Shown piece by piece: positions 9,345-19,306 of a DNA stretch of 64,000 bases (positions are counted from its first letter, which is position 1; every line of letters starts with the position of its first letter). The notes beneath the pieces are model-generated. The model did no database searches. It saw nothing but the letters and a program-made list of their open reading frames with translations, and was not told the origin of the DNA. A program made the position numbers and the translations under genes. The stretch covers positions 1,605,001-1,669,000 of the forward strand of contig NZ_CP120717.1 in NCBI RefSeq assembly GCF_032883915.1, read 5' to 3'. The stretch is from Endozoicomonas sp. 8E. Lineage in GTDB: Bacteria; Pseudomonadota; Gammaproteobacteria; Pseudomonadales; Endozoicomonadaceae.

Positions 9345-10201
9345 TATTTGGAAAGCTCCCGATGTCTGACCTGAACACAGTCAAAACGTTCTTTGAGCCA
9401 CTCGCCCAGTTTTTCACTAATAAATACGGAACGGTGCTGCCCGCCGGTACATCCGATCGCAATCGTCATATAACTGCGCTGTCCGGATTCGAACCTTGGT
9501 AACCATTTTTCCACGAATGTGCTGAGATCTTCAAACATCTCATCCACCATGGGTTCTGATGTCAGAAAATCTTTAACGGGCTGATCCTGACCTGTGAAGG
9601 ATCTTAAGGCTTCAACCCAGAAAGGATTAGGCAGACAGCGAACATCAAAGACGTAGTCTGCGTCAACCGGCATGCCGTGCTTGAAGCCAAAGGACTGGAT
9701 CATCAGGGTCATACTTTTGCTGGTGGAGCCGCAGAGTCGTTGTCTTATCTGTTCTCTGATTTCATGGACAGACAGTGGTGAAGTGTCCAGCCTTATGTCG
9801 GCTTCTTCAGCCAGTGGAGCCAGCAGTTTCTTTTCCAGATTAATGGCTTCTGTCAGGGATACCTCATCATTGCTGAGAGGATGGCGACGGCGTGTCGAGC
9901 TATAGCGCTTCATCAGGGTGTTGCTGTCTGCGTCGAGAAATATTACCTGACACTCAACCCCCTGTTTTTTCAACTTTTCCAACAATGTCGGGAAGCGTTC
10001 CAGAGAGCCGGGCACATTACGAACATCGAGGCTGACAGCCATACGGTGCGGTTCAACCAGGTTGCTTTTAAGATTGGCTGGGAGATCATTCAACATGCTG
10101 GCAGGAAGGTTGTCTACACAGTAAAAGCCCTCATCTTCAAGGGCGTGAAGGGCGGAGCTTTTGCCGGAGCCTGAACGTCCACTGATGATGACCAGCTTCA
10201 T
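9344..10201 (-). CDS. rapZ: RNase adapter protein RapZ
   Basis: A P-loop nucleotide-binding protein (285 residues) that in E. coli delivers the small RNA GlmZ to RNase E and so tunes glucosamine-6-phosphate synthase and envelope precursor supply. It has Walker A SGRSGSGKSSALHAL at the N-terminus and the C-terminal GCTGGQHRSVFI signature. The start at 10201 (MKLVIISG) is chosen because it is preceded by GGGAAGGACACACC and gives the family length. The frame is open 15 codons further upstream. Confidence 0.96.
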   Translation of the reverse strand: MKLVIISGRSGSGKSSALHALEDEGFYCVDNLPASMLNDLPANLKSNLVEPHRMAVSLDVRNVPGSLERFPTLLEKLKKQGVECQVIFLDADSNTLMKRYSSTRRRHPLSNDEVSLTEAINLEKKLLAPLAEEADIRLDTSPLSVHEIREQIRQRLCGSTSKSMTLMIQSFGFKHGMPVDADYVFDVRCLPNPFWVEALRSFTGQDQPVKDFLTSEPMVDEMFEDLSTFVEKWLPRFESGQRSYMTIAIGCTGGQHRSVFISEKLGEWLKERFDCVQVRHRELSK

Positions 10202-10403
10202 GGTGTGTCCTTCCCGATTGTTTGACTGTGTAAACAGGTCTCTCACCTGGTTCCGAGTGAGGCAAGTCTATCAAAACCCAATGAGATTAGAACCAGTCGC
10301 TTGCTTTTATTTCTAGCATAGTCCGGATATTTCTATTCCATGCAGTTTTGAAGGATAAATAGGCTTTGTAGTGACAAAAGTGAAGAAGAAAGGATTTCTG
10401 AGC

Positions 10404-10455
10404 AAAAAACATTTTGCCTGCTTCTCTTATCAGATCAGCAAGCAAAATGTTTTTT
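10404..10455. terminator. Bidirectional-type terminator after ptsN
   Basis: AAAAAACATTTTGC (10404-10417) is perfectly complementary to GCAAAATGTTTTTT (10442-10455). On the minus strand it follows the ptsN stop by 12 bases and ends in T6. It suggests that hpf-ptsN transcription is largely stopped here and that rapZ-ptsO has a promoter of its own in 10202-10403. Confidence 0.8.
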
Positions 10456-10466
10456 ATATACAGCCT

Positions 10467-10919
10467 TTAAGCGGGGGGACAGATGATGTTGTAAAGTGCC
10501 TCGGAAGTTTCTGCCGCTCGCATCTGGCTCAACAATACTTCTGATTGAAAGCGTTCAGCCACAGCCTGCAGTATATTCAGATGCTCCTGAGTATTTTCTT
10601 CCGGAACGATGAGTGCGAACACCAGATCGACCGGCTGTTTGTCCACAGAGTCAAAATCTACGGGTTCAGACAGTTTGATCAGAAGTCCGGTAGGATGCTG
10701 ACAAGCACTGGAGCGACAGTGGGGCAGAGCTATCCCTTTGCCTAAACCGGTGGTACCGAGTCGCTCTCTGCTAATCAGCTTGTTAAACAGATCCTTGGTG
10801 TTGATGGCGGGAACATGCTCACTGATGATTTCCGCAACAATTTCCAGGATTTTCTTTTTGCTGGCCCCCTGCACATCGCAAAGGGTGCGCCCGGGGGTAA
10901 GAATGTTTTCAATAATCAT
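10467..10919 (-). CDS. ptsN: Nitrogen regulatory EIIA-Ntr
   Basis: A 150-residue PTS EIIA domain of the fructose/mannitol fold. The phosphorylated histidine lies in GIALPHCR (about residue 67). It starts 15 bases after hpf in the rpoN-hpf-ptsN-rapZ-ptsO cluster. EIIA-Ntr controls potassium uptake, KdpD and other targets by protein contact depending on its phosphorylation state. Confidence 0.95.
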   Translation of the reverse strand: MIIENILTPGRTLCDVQGASKKKILEIVAEIISEHVPAINTKDLFNKLISRERLGTTGLGKGIALPHCRSSACQHPTGLLIKLSEPVDFDSVDKQPVDLVFALIVPEENTQEHLNILQAVAERFQSEVLLSQMRAAETSEALYNIICPPA

Positions 10920-10933
10920 ACAGCGATCGATGC

Positions 10934-11245
10934 TTACAGGCGGCCGTTGGCACCCTGTAGCCGGTCAAGCGTTTTCTCTTTGTGTTTTACCAGTTGTCGA
11001 TCCAGTTTGTCCGACATGTCATCAATGGCAGCGTACATATCTTCAGCCTCAGCGGTTGCATTAATATCCGCCCTACGAACATGTAGAGTCGCTTCCACTC
11101 TGTGCTTCAGTTTTTCAACACTCAGAGTGACCTGAACGTTTGTAATCTGATCAAAGTGGGCGGCAAGGCGGTCGAGTTTCTTGGTGACATAATCTTTCAG
11201 AGCCTCAGTCACCTCTACATGATGTCCACTGATGTTGACTTGCAT
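10934..11245 (-). CDS. hpf: Ribosome hibernation promoting factor
   Basis: A 103-residue HPF/YfiA-family protein beginning MQVNISGHHVEVTEAL. This short type binds the 30S decoding region and, with RMF, dimerises ribosomes into inactive 100S particles in stationary phase. It lacks the C-terminal extension of the long HPF form. It lies just downstream of rpoN, the conserved position of this gene. Confidence 0.95.
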   Translation of the reverse strand: MQVNISGHHVEVTEALKDYVTKKLDRLAAHFDQITNVQVTLSVEKLKHRVEATLHVRRADINATAEAEDMYAAIDDMSDKLDRQLVKHKEKTLDRLQGANGRL

Positions 11246-11438
11246 GTAACGCTCTCCTGCTGATCCCGATTCTCGACATTGGACTGCCCCCGGGATTCTA
11301 CGGGCAACCCTGATTGAAAGTCTATCACTGTCATTGACAGTTGGCGCTGTTCTGAGACAAAAAATCTATGGGGCGATTTGTGGTATAAGGGTCGATTACC
11401 TCAACCTGCGAAAGCTTATTACCATAATCGCTGAAGGC

Positions 11439-12899
11439 TCAAATAAGCTGCTTGCGTTCATTCGATGGCGGAATATTCATCGATTCACGATATTTGGCAA
11501 TGGTTCTCCTGGCTACTTTGATCCCCTGATCCCCCAGCAAACCGGCAATTTTGTTATCACTCAGTGGTTTTTTAGGGTTTTCATCGGATACCAGTTTTTT
11601 GATCAAGGCTCTGATGGCTGTTGATGAGCACTCGCCGCCAGTGGCTGTGCTGACATGGCTGGAGAAAAAGTATTTCAGCTCAAACACGCCTCTTGGAGTG
11701 TGCATGTATTTCTGGGTAGTGACCCTGGAAATAGTGGACTCGTGCATATCCACTGCCTGAGCAATGTCTGCCAGCACCAGGGGCTTCATTGCCTGCTCAC
11801 CCTGCTCCAGAAAATCTTTCTGAAATTCAACAATCTTGTCGGCTACTTTCAGTAGGGTTTCGTTACGACTTTGCAGGTTTTTCAGAAACCAGCGGGCTTC
11901 CTGTAGCTGGTTCTTCATAAAGACGTTGTCACGACTGTTATTGGCACGCTGCACCATTGAGGCGTAATTGTTGTTGATGCGAAGTCTGGGCAGGGACTCT
12001 GAGTTCAGTTCAACCGCCCAGCGGTCCCTGACTTTGGTGACCGAAATATCGGGGGTGACGTATTCCGTGTCTGCCTGACCGATTTCAGATCCGGGCCTCG
12101 GGTTGAGGCTTTGAACCAGGTTAAGGGCTTCCCTGAGTTGATGTTCTTTGAGACGGGTACGCCGCATGATTTGAGCGTAGTCACGACTTCCCAGTGCCTG
12201 AAGATGATTCTGGATCAGCAGGCGTGCTTCTTTCAGGAAATGGGTTTCTTGTGGCAGTTGATTGAGTTGAACTTCGAGACATTCTTTCAGGTTGGCGCTG
12301 GCGCAACCCACCGGATCAAAGTGAAGAATCCGTCGCTGCATGACCTGAAGTTCTTCAAACGCCAGTTCCTCTAGCTGTTCCTGTAGCGAAAGATAAATTT
12401 CTTCCAGGGAGTGAGTCAGGTATCCATCATTATTGGTGGCTTCGATAACAGCCAGACCCATCAGCCTGTCTCTGTCAGTCATGGGAGTCAGGTTTAACTG
12501 CCATTCCAGGTAGTCCTGGAGGGAATCAGTAGCCCGGGAGCGGGCAATAGGATCATGTTCTTCATCGGTTGCAGCGGGCAGGCTGGAATAGACATCATCC
12601 CATCCGGAGTCAACGGGCAGGTCATTGGGTATGCTGTCGGCCCACTGGGGTTCTTCCGGTTCCGGGGGCTGTTCTGCTTTTTCATTAAAGTCAACAGGTC
12701 GCTCCCCTTCATCACGGGGTGCAGGTGGTTCTTCAACAGACTCTTCAGACTCCAGCATCGGGTTGGATTCAAGAACTTCCTGGATTTCCTGCTGAAGATC
12801 CAGAGTGGAAAGTTGTAGAAGCCTTATGGCCTGCTGCAGCTGAGGTGTCATGGTCAGCTGCTGGCCCATTTTTAGCTGTAAGGATGGCTTCATAGGCAA
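11439..12899 (-). CDS. rpoN: RNA polymerase sigma-54 factor
   Basis: A 486-residue sigma-54. Region I (Gln-rich [23 protein letters not shown] pattern at the N-terminus) contacts enhancer-binding ATPases. It is followed by an acidic region II, the core-binding domain and, near the C-terminus, the RpoN box [10 protein letters not shown] that reads the -24 element. An alternative start two codons downstream is possible. It is followed by hpf after 193 bases. Confidence 0.97.
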   Translation of the reverse strand: MPMKPSLQLKMGQQLTMTPQLQQAIRLLQLSTLDLQQEIQEVLESNPMLESEESVEEPPAPRDEGERPVDFNEKAEQPPEPEEPQWADSIPNDLPVDSGWDDVYSSLPAATDEEHDPIARSRATDSLQDYLEWQLNLTPMTDRDRLMGLAVIEATNNDGYLTHSLEEIYLSLQEQLEELAFEELQVMQRRILHFDPVGCASANLKECLEVQLNQLPQETHFLKEARLLIQNHLQALGSRDYAQIMRRTRLKEHQLREALNLVQSLNPRPGSEIGQADTEYVTPDISVTKVRDRWAVELNSESLPRLRINNNYASMVQRANNSRDNVFMKNQLQEARWFLKNLQSRNETLLKVADKIVEFQKDFLEQGEQAMKPLVLADIAQAVDMHESTISRVTTQKYMHTPRGVFELKYFFSSHVSTATGGECSSTAIRALIKKLVSDENPKKPLSDNKIAGLLGDQGIKVARRTIAKYRESMNIPPSNERKQLI

Positions 12900-13151
12900 C
12901 TGTATACCTTTACTTCGGTGTCTGCACTGAGGGTGCCAGATTTGATGCCATCAGCGCCTGACAGTTATATCTCAGTGTCTGTTGATTTTTTTGATTGGGC
13001 TACTCTCCGTGTCACTGGGATTATAATCACATCTGAAGCTTCGGGAAAGTGATTCATCAAGTCAGCCATGCAACATTCAGAACAAGAGTACGAAGATAAA
13101 TCAGCTCAACACCTTTGCTCGCTTCTTTCGCGAGATCCACCCAAGAGCTGA

Positions 13152-13880
13152 TCAGAGACTGAACTGATGCCCGAGATAGACGTCACGAACCTTTTGATTA
13201 GCCAGGACAGTCTGACTGTCACCCTCGGCAATAATAGTGCCTTCACTGACAATGTAGGCCTTCTCGCAGATATCCAGTGTTTCCCGGACATTATGGTCGG
13301 TAATCAGGACTCCGATGCCTCGGGCTCTCAGGTGCGTGATAATAGCCTTGATGTCACCAACAGAAATGGGGTCAACACCGGCAAAGGGTTCATCGAGCAG
13401 GATAAATTTTGGGTCAGTGCAAAGAGCTCGGGCAATTTCTACCCTGCGCTTTTCACCACCGGAAAGGCTCATACCCGGATTGTCCCTGATATGATTGATA
13501 TTGAACTCCTCAAGTAATGACTCCATCTTTGCAATGCGGTCTTTCCTGGAAAGGTCGGAACGGGTTTCCAATATCGAAAGCAGGTTATCGGTGACCGTCA
13601 ATTTCCTGAAAATAGAAACTTCCTGTGGCAAATAACCTACGCCGGCTCTGGCTCGGCCATGCATAGGTTCATGGGTTAAATTCTGGCCACTGAGATCAAC
13701 CTGTCCACCGTCTGCTTTTACGAGACCTACAATCATGTAGAAGCAGGTAGTTTTACCGGCCCCGTTGGGGCCAAGAAGTCCAACAATCTGACCACTGTCG
13801 ACAGCCAGGGATACATCTTTGACGACCTGTCTGCCTTTGTAGCTTTTACTGAGATGTTCTGCCTTAAGCGTTGCCATCCG
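13152..13880 (-). CDS. lptB: LPS export ABC transporter ATPase LptB
   Basis: The cytoplasmic ATPase that powers extraction of lipopolysaccharide from the inner membrane by LptFG. 242 residues with Walker [11 protein letters not shown], signature [15 protein letters not shown], Walker [13 protein letters not shown] and switch TDHNVRETL. The start at 13880 (MATLKAEHL) matches the family N-terminus. The frame stays open 18 codons further upstream but that segment is unlike LptB. Third gene of the lptC-lptA-lptB cluster. Confidence 0.97.
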   Translation of the reverse strand, partial: RMATLKAEHLSKSYKGRQVVKDVSLAVDSGQIVGLLGPNGAGKTTCFYMIVGLVKADGGQVDLSGQNLTHEPMHGRARAGVGYLPQEVSIFRKLTVTDNLLSILETRSDLSRKDRIAKMESLLEEFNINHIRDNPGMSLSGGEKRRVEIARALCTDPKFILLDEPFAGVDPISVGDIKAIITHLRARGIGVLITDHNVRETLDICEKAYIVSEGTIIAEGDSQTVLANQKVRDVYLGHQFSL

Positions 13881-13977
13881 GTGTCTGTCTTCCTGTTTAA
13901 AAGTTAGCTGTCGTTTTTCTGACAGCCCTTTCAAGCCTGTTCAGTCGTTGAGCATTGAGTGTAATGGGGTTTGAGTA

Positions 13978-14565
13978 CTACTGCTTGCTCTCAGGTTTGG
14001 GTTGGTAAATCATTTTGACCCGACCATCCGGATTGCTTTTGTTCTCGCTGCCCTTGGCATTCACGGTCTGTTTGGTCAGGTCATAATCAATACGTTCACC
14101 CGTGAAGGTATCACCCTTCTGAGTCAACTGTGCCTGCTTGATCAGTTGGATCTTATCGCCAGCCACCTGATAATCGATAGTATGACCCCAGGCTTGCAGA
14201 GTGCCCTGATCATCAGGTTGCTGTTCTTCGTAGTAAGCCCTTTCCTGGTTGCCTTCTGCCACAATTTTCTTAACTTCTTGCTGAGCGGAATATATGGTCA
14301 CCTTGTCTCCGGTAATCCGGGTGGTGCCCTGGATCATCACAACATTGCCCTTATAGATGGATACACCTTTCTTGTTATCGATATCGGCGGTGTTGGATTC
14401 GATTTCAATAGGCTTCTGCCGGTCGGATGGCAATGCTTGTGCCATGACAGGGAGCAGAACCGTGGCCCCCAGGATCAGGTAATATTCGACCCCTCTGCGA
14501 CGGCTCTTTCTGTCTGGCCGCTCATTTGGATGAAGGCGCTTGGCCTGTTCATGGCTTTGGCTCAT
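13978..14565 (-). CDS. lptA: LPS transport periplasmic protein LptA
   Basis: The periplasmic bridge protein that polymerises with LptC and LptD to carry LPS across the periplasm. 195 residues: a charged N-terminus, a signal segment (YLILGATVLLPVMAQA) and the OstA/jelly-roll domain, with KPIEIESNTADID and YKGNVVMIQGTTRITGD. The cytoplasmic leader of about 26 residues before the hydrophobic segment is longer than usual; a later start is possible. It overlaps lptC by 17 bases. Confidence 0.93.
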   Translation of the reverse strand: MSQSHEQAKRLHPNERPDRKSRRRGVEYYLILGATVLLPVMAQALPSDRQKPIEIESNTADIDNKKGVSIYKGNVVMIQGTTRITGDKVTIYSAQQEVKKIVAEGNQERAYYEEQQPDDQGTLQAWGHTIDYQVAGDKIQLIKQAQLTQKGDTFTGERIDYDLTKQTVNAKGSENKSNPDGRVKMIYQPKPESKQ

Positions 14566-15121
14566 GAAATCCTCTTACCCTAGACTTGAGTTTAACCAGA
14601 CTCTCCTCGAAGAAAGCCTCCATACCAATGGCGCGCGTACGTCCAGTGTCGTTGGTGATCAGTACCGGTCGATCGGTAACCGCCAGACCCTTTTCAGAGT
14701 ATATGGTCATGAAATCAGTGTCTATTCGCACATGACTACCATTGCCGAGATTCGTCTGGGTCATCACCACATCATCCCAGAGCTCTATATCCTCGTTGCC
14801 GGGCAACAGTTTGCCATAGAGGGCGTCGGCCACCATGGGTTTTCCGGGGGTGCTGAAATTCTCCAGATGAGGGGTTTGCAGCAACGTTGTATCATTGTGC
14901 GGGTAATGGGTGATACTGTCTGAAACCAGCGTGTAATCCAGTTTACCCTCTTTGTTGAACTGGATGATCCTAGTGTCAATAAAATAGTAGTCAGCGTTTT
15001 CGCGAACCAGAGGCTGTTTTTTCTGAACCCCAACATGGAGTTTGCTGTCATAAGCCCAATAGCCGACTCCGACCAGTATCAGCATAAGAAAAGCAATGAT
15101 TATCAGGTTCCGATTGGGCAT
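14549..15121 (-). CDS. lptC: LPS export protein LptC
   Basis: A 190-residue bitopic inner-membrane protein. One N-terminal helix (LIIIAFLMLILVGVGYW) anchors a periplasmic jelly-roll domain that takes LPS from LptB2FG and hands it to LptA. The motif YTLVSDSITHYPHNDTTLL is typical. It overlaps lptA, consistent with co-translation, and lies downstream of the Kdo genes kdsD-kdsC. Confidence 0.93.
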   Translation of the reverse strand: MPNRNLIIIAFLMLILVGVGYWAYDSKLHVGVQKKQPLVRENADYYFIDTRIIQFNKEGKLDYTLVSDSITHYPHNDTTLLQTPHLENFSTPGKPMVADALYGKLLPGNEDIELWDDVVMTQTNLGNGSHVRIDTDFMTIYSEKGLAVTDRPVLITNDTGRTRAIGMEAFFEESLVKLKSRVRGFHEPKP

Positions 15122-15389
15122 CAGATCATTGGCTCCGGGTCACAATCTGGTCAGAATCTGCACAGGCAGATAGCAACAAAAGAAGGTCATCCAGGAAAAT
15201 GCTGCCCAGTTTGTGCAGTCGGCGGCATTTTCGCAGCAAATGAATTCAGTCTACCATGATTTTTTTTGATCATCAGGGGCTGCAGACGAATGTTTTCAAA
15301 CGCTAGACACTGGCTGTCGGCCTTAGGCAACCAGAGTTAAACGATTGTGCTTTCTTGTTGTCAAAAAAATGCCTGAGCGTGTAAAGCTA

Positions 15390-15420
15390 TCGCTGTAATG
15401 ATAGAAAACTATTACAGCGA
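15390..15420. terminator. Hairpin between kdsC and lptC
   Basis: TCGCTGTAAT (15390-15399) pairs perfectly with ATTACAGCGA (15411-15420), 20 bases after the kdsC stop on the minus strand. No T run follows, so it may attenuate or stabilise rather than stop transcription. The 319-base kdsC-lptC gap (15122-15440) shows no other recognised element. Confidence 0.4.
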
Positions 15421-15440
15421 CATTATAGGTATTTTTAACT

Positions 15441-15977
15441 CTATTTCAGGTAACTGCTCAGCATGTCATCCAGCTTGCCTTTGGCTTTAAGAATGAAGTC
15501 ACAGAATTCTCTGGCTGCACCTTCACCGCCACGATTAGTAGTGATAGCAGGTGAGTGTTCACGAACGTAGTAATGCCCGTTAGGAACGGTACAGCCAAAA
15601 CCAACCTGTCGAATGGCTGGGAGATCTGGCAGATCGTCACCGATGTAGGCAACTTCATCCAGACTAAGACCCTGACCCTCTTCCTGAAGCAGTTCTTTCA
15701 GAGCAACGAACTTGTCTTCACGGCCCTGATAGAAAATATCTACGCCCAGGTCGGAAGCTCGTTTTTCAACAAATACGGATCGACGGCCGGTGATGATGGC
15801 TGTTTTTACACCTGACTGCTTGAGCATTTTCAGGCCATGACCGTCCAGAGTATTGAATATTTTCAGTGATTCGCCATGCTCACCAAACAACAGTTTGCCG
15901 TCAGTGAGAACACCGTCTACATCAAAAACAGCCAAACGAATCCTGGCAGCGACAGATTGTAGTGAAGAACTGATCAT
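15441..15977 (-). CDS. kdsC: 3-deoxy-D-manno-octulosonate 8-phosphate phosphatase
   Basis: A HAD-superfamily phosphatase that releases Kdo from Kdo-8-phosphate for the LPS inner core. The 178-residue protein has the nucleophile motif FDVDGVLTDG near residue 18, TGR for motif II and YIGDDLPDLPA for motif IV, and no cap domain, as in KdsC tetramers. It overlaps kdsD by 4 bases. Confidence 0.96.
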   Translation of the reverse strand: MISSSLQSVAARIRLAVFDVDGVLTDGKLLFGEHGESLKIFNTLDGHGLKMLKQSGVKTAIITGRRSVFVEKRASDLGVDIFYQGREDKFVALKELLQEEGQGLSLDEVAYIGDDLPDLPAIRQVGFGCTVPNGHYYVREHSPAITTNRGGEGAAREFCDFILKAKGKLDDMLSSYLK

Positions 15978-16948
15978 ACTACGCCCGCCTTCAGTAGATC
16001 GTGCATATTAATGGCGCCGATCAGTTCATTGTCATCATCCACACAGATTAGTGCATTGATTTTCCGGTCATCCATAATCTTCAGGGCTTCAGCCGCAAGA
16101 ATCTCGGGGTGGATGGTTTTGCAGTGGCCGGTCATCACTTCATCAATGAGTGTGGATTTGGGGTCGACGCCCTTGTCCAGGGCCCGACGCAGGTCACCAT
16201 CGGTGAAAATGCCAATGACATGGCGTTTGTTATCGACAATGGCGGTCATGCCCAAACCTTTGCGAGTGACTTCCAGCAGGGCGTCGCTCATTGGTGTGCC
16301 CAAAGGAACTTCTGGTACCCGTCTGCCAATGTGCATGATGTCTTTTACTTTCAGAAGCAGCCGTTTACCCAGGGAGCCACCAGGGTGAGAGAAAGCAAAG
16401 TCTTCTGCAGTAAAACCGCGGGCTTCCAGCAGGGCAATGGCCAACGCATCGCCCATTACCAGAGCTGTGGTCGTGCTGGAGGTAGGCGCGAGATCCAGAG
16501 GACAGGCTTCTTTTTCCACCCCGGTGTTGAGATGGGCTTCAGCATCTTTTGCCAGTGTTGAATTTGGATTGCCGGTCATGCTGATCAGAGGGGTGCCCAG
16601 TCTTTTCAGCAGGGGCAACAGAGTAATGACTTCGCTGGTTTCGCCAGAATTGGAAAGAGCCAGAACCACGTCTTCATGGGTGACCATTCCCATATCACCA
16701 TGGCTGGCTTCCCCGGGGTGTACAAAGTAAGCAGGGGTGCCAGTGCTGGCGAGGGTTGCAGCAAGCTTGCGGGCAATATGTCCCGACTTGCCCATGCCAA
16801 CGACAATAATCCGGCCGCGGCATTCAAGCATAACACGGCAGGCACTGGCAAAACTGCTGTCGATCCTGTCTATCAGGCTCTGAACAGCTTCCAGTTCCAT
16901 GGTAACGGTGCGGCGACCAATTGAGATGAAAGGCTCGTCAGTAGTCAT
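15974..16948 (-). CDS. kdsD: D-arabinose 5-phosphate isomerase
   Basis: Converts ribulose 5-phosphate to arabinose 5-phosphate, the first step of Kdo synthesis. 324 residues: a SIS sugar-isomerase domain (GMGKSGHIARKLAATLASTG, then SNSGET) followed by two CBS domains from about residue 208 (VKDIMH and later GIFTDGDLRRAL). It is translationally coupled to kdsC. Confidence 0.96.
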   Translation of the reverse strand: MTTDEPFISIGRRTVTMELEAVQSLIDRIDSSFASACRVMLECRGRIIVVGMGKSGHIARKLAATLASTGTPAYFVHPGEASHGDMGMVTHEDVVLALSNSGETSEVITLLPLLKRLGTPLISMTGNPNSTLAKDAEAHLNTGVEKEACPLDLAPTSSTTTALVMGDALAIALLEARGFTAEDFAFSHPGGSLGKRLLLKVKDIMHIGRRVPEVPLGTPMSDALLEVTRKGLGMTAIVDNKRHVIGIFTDGDLRRALDKGVDPKSTLIDEVMTGHCKTIHPEILAAEALKIMDDRKINALICVDDDNELIGAINMHDLLKAGVV

Positions 16949-17146
16949 ATTACGTACAGATTAGTTGTGACACGGCTATTCTATAGTGCCTTTCGCCACA
17001 GTAACAGTTCGGAATTGCTGCATCAAAACCTGTGCACTATGATCAGTTCCTCCTGATCCCGATACTATAGACCTTATCGGACTCACTGGGCTACGATGGA
17101 GCAAACTGGGTAGGCAGAACTGACTGTTCAGTCCTGCCAGAGACAG

Positions 17147-18097
17147 TCAGTGCTGAATGAATAGCCAGGCACCATAGAGTAAGTATATTGAGAGCAGCGC
17201 AATACCTGTCACTCTGCCTAAATGTCGAGGTTTCCTGCCAATCAGGCAGATCAGGGTCAGCAATGTTGTCATGCCCAGCATAACGGGATAATCCCGCAGG
17301 ATAACTGCCTGATCCAGTGCTCCGGGAGCTACCAGTCCGGGCATGGAGAGAACTGCCAGAAGGTTAAACGTGTTTGAGCCGATCACATTGCCCAGGGCAA
17401 TATCATGATGGCCTTTCAGAGCGCTGCTGATGGAAGCGGCCAGTTCTGGCAGGCTGGTGCCAATGGCAACAATCGTCAATCCGATCACAAGGTCGCTGAT
17501 GCCCATGGCCTGAGCAATCTCGGTAGCCCCCCATACCAGTAGCTGTGAGCTGCCCAGCAAGAGTAAAAGACCAGAACCCAGCATAAACCAGGCTTTTGCT
17601 GAGGACATTTCTGGAATGTCTTCATCTTCCACCGCTGGCTCATCCGGGTGTTGTTTCTGCCAGCGAATCATCAGGTAAAGGGTAATGAAGAGGCCTGCCA
17701 GCAGAATCAAACCATCTATTCGGCCCAGATAACCATTGGCAATGCAGAGACCGGAAATAATCGTTATCACTAACAGAAGGGGGATTTCTCTCTTTGTCAG
17801 AGCCGCTTTAACAGGCAGGGGGGCTATCAGGGCAGTAACACCCAGAACCAGGCCGATGTTGGCGATGTTTGAACCCATGGCATTGCCCACGGCCAGTCCT
17901 GGGAATCCCTGCAGTGCAGCAGACAGAGAGACCAGGATTTCAGGTGCAGAGGTGCCTATAGAGACCACTGTCAGGCCGATTAACATTCTTGACACGTTCA
18001 GATTGCTGGCCGTAGCGGCGGCACCGGCAACAAAACGGTCTGCACTCCAGGTCAGGATAATGAAACCGACCAGAATGGCAGCAAGGGCAATGAGCAT
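17147..18097 (-). CDS. yrbG: Calcium/sodium antiporter family protein YrbG
   Basis: A 316-residue cation/Ca2+ exchanger with about ten membrane helices in two inverted repeats, each with an alpha motif: VSIGTSAPEILVS plus GNAMGSNIANIGLV, and VAIGTSLPELAAS plus GNVIGSNTFNLLAV. The conserved acidic residues in the two repeats form the ion site. Its place upstream of kdsD and divergent from mlaF is the same as in E. coli. Confidence 0.94.
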   Translation of the reverse strand: MLIALAAILVGFIILTWSADRFVAGAAATASNLNVSRMLIGLTVVSIGTSAPEILVSLSAALQGFPGLAVGNAMGSNIANIGLVLGVTALIAPLPVKAALTKREIPLLLVITIISGLCIANGYLGRIDGLILLAGLFITLYLMIRWQKQHPDEPAVEDEDIPEMSSAKAWFMLGSGLLLLLGSSQLLVWGATEIAQAMGISDLVIGLTIVAIGTSLPELAASISSALKGHHDIALGNVIGSNTFNLLAVLSMPGLVAPGALDQAVILRDYPVMLGMTTLLTLICLIGRKPRHLGRVTGIALLSIYLLYGAWLFIQH

Positions 18098-18490
18098 AGG
18101 ATAAATTCTCTTCTCTAATTCAGGATGATTGGCTGAGATACTTTTTTTTACCTTGGAAGCGTCAAGATGATTTTATTCAGTCATTATTTTGTGAAGAAAC
18201 CTTTATCAGAAAGGAAGCTGTCATTCTCGGGACGGATCGGCTCACATAGCATTGTTGAGCCAGTCCGGACTCTAGTTAAAAGCGCTCAGTCTAAGTCTGT
18301 TGATAGTGAAAAGATAGTAAAAAGCCGGTAAAGAAGCTGTTTGGATGCAGTGATACTGATAAGGATACGTTCTCGTAGTTCAAAAGGTAGCTGAAAGTCG
18401 CCATAATGAGATGCAGGTCGGTGGTTAGCTACCAGAGGATGGCGGTTACTACTGAGCGCAGTCCATACATAGACAAGGAATGGCCTTCCA
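18098..18490. other. Divergent intergenic region yrbG-mlaF
   Basis: 393 bases between divergently transcribed genes. A TTGACG hexamer reads on the minus strand (18160-18165) towards yrbG but with no good -10 partner. A candidate mlaF promoter is listed separately. No small gene or repeat was recognised. Confidence 0.5.
18379..18407 (+). promoter_or_regulatory. Candidate promoter of the mla operon
   Basis: TTCAAA (18379-18384), a 17-base spacer and CATAAT (18402-18407), 84 bases before mlaF. The -35 hexamer is weak, so this is a tentative call. Confidence 0.33.
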
Positions 18491-19306
18491 ATGACAAAGG
18501 CAAGTGATAACTTTATAGATGTCCGTGGTTTGACGTTTCATCGAGGCGATCGAACGATTTTCAAGAATGTTGATATCGCCATTCCCAGAGGAAAGGTGGT
18601 GGGTATTATGGGGCCATCGGGTACAGGTAAAACAACGTTATTACGTTTGATCGGACGTCAGCTTCGTCCTGACTCCGGACAGATCTTTGTGGATGGCCAG
18701 AATCTTGATTTGCTCTCCCGTGAAGAGTTGTTTCGTACCCGTCGTAAAATGGGTATGCTTTTTCAGAGCGGTGCGCTCTTTACTGATTTGTCGGTATTTG
18801 AAAATGTTGCCTTCCCTTTGCGTATTCATACCAGACTGGCTGAGCCGATGATTCGGGACATTGTCTTTATGAAGCTGGAGGCGGTGGGGCTAAGGGGTGC
18901 CTGGTCGTTGATGCCGGCAGAACTGTCCGGTGGAATGAACCGTCGTGTGGCACTGGCTAGAGCCATTGCACTGGATCCGGCTATGGTGATGTACGACGAG
19001 CCCTTTGTAGGGCAGGATCCTATAGCTATGGGTGTGCTGGTAAAACTGATCAGAATGTTGAACGAAGCACTGAATATTACCAGTATTGTGGTATCACACG
19101 ATCTTCATGAGACAGCGTCAATCTCCGACTACCTCTACCTGATAGCCGACGGTGAAGTTATTGGTCAGGGTGAGCCGGACCGGCTTATGAGTTCCAATGA
19201 TTCCCGGGTTAAACAGTTTATGAATGGACTATCTGATGGTCCCGTGCCATTCCATTATCCGGCACCGGATTATAAAGAAGTATTGCTGGGTGGGGGGGGT
19301 GGATGA
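18491..19306 (+). CDS. mlaF: Phospholipid transport ATPase MlaF
   Basis: The ATPase of the inner-membrane MlaFEDB complex, which moves phospholipids between inner and outer membrane to keep outer-leaflet asymmetry. 271 residues with Walker [10 protein letters not shown], signature [15 protein letters not shown], Walker [12 protein letters not shown] (FVGQDP is typical of this family) and switch SHDLHE. Its stop overlaps the mlaE start (ATGA), the first coupling in the mlaFEDCB operon. Confidence 0.97.
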   Translation: MTKASDNFIDVRGLTFHRGDRTIFKNVDIAIPRGKVVGIMGPSGTGKTTLLRLIGRQLRPDSGQIFVDGQNLDLLSREELFRTRRKMGMLFQSGALFTDLSVFENVAFPLRIHTRLAEPMIRDIVFMKLEAVGLRGAWSLMPAELSGGMNRRVALARAIALDPAMVMYDEPFVGQDPIAMGVLVKLIRMLNEALNITSIVVSHDLHETASISDYLYLIADGEVIGQGEPDRLMSSNDSRVKQFMNGLSDGPVPFHYPAPDYKEVLLGGGGG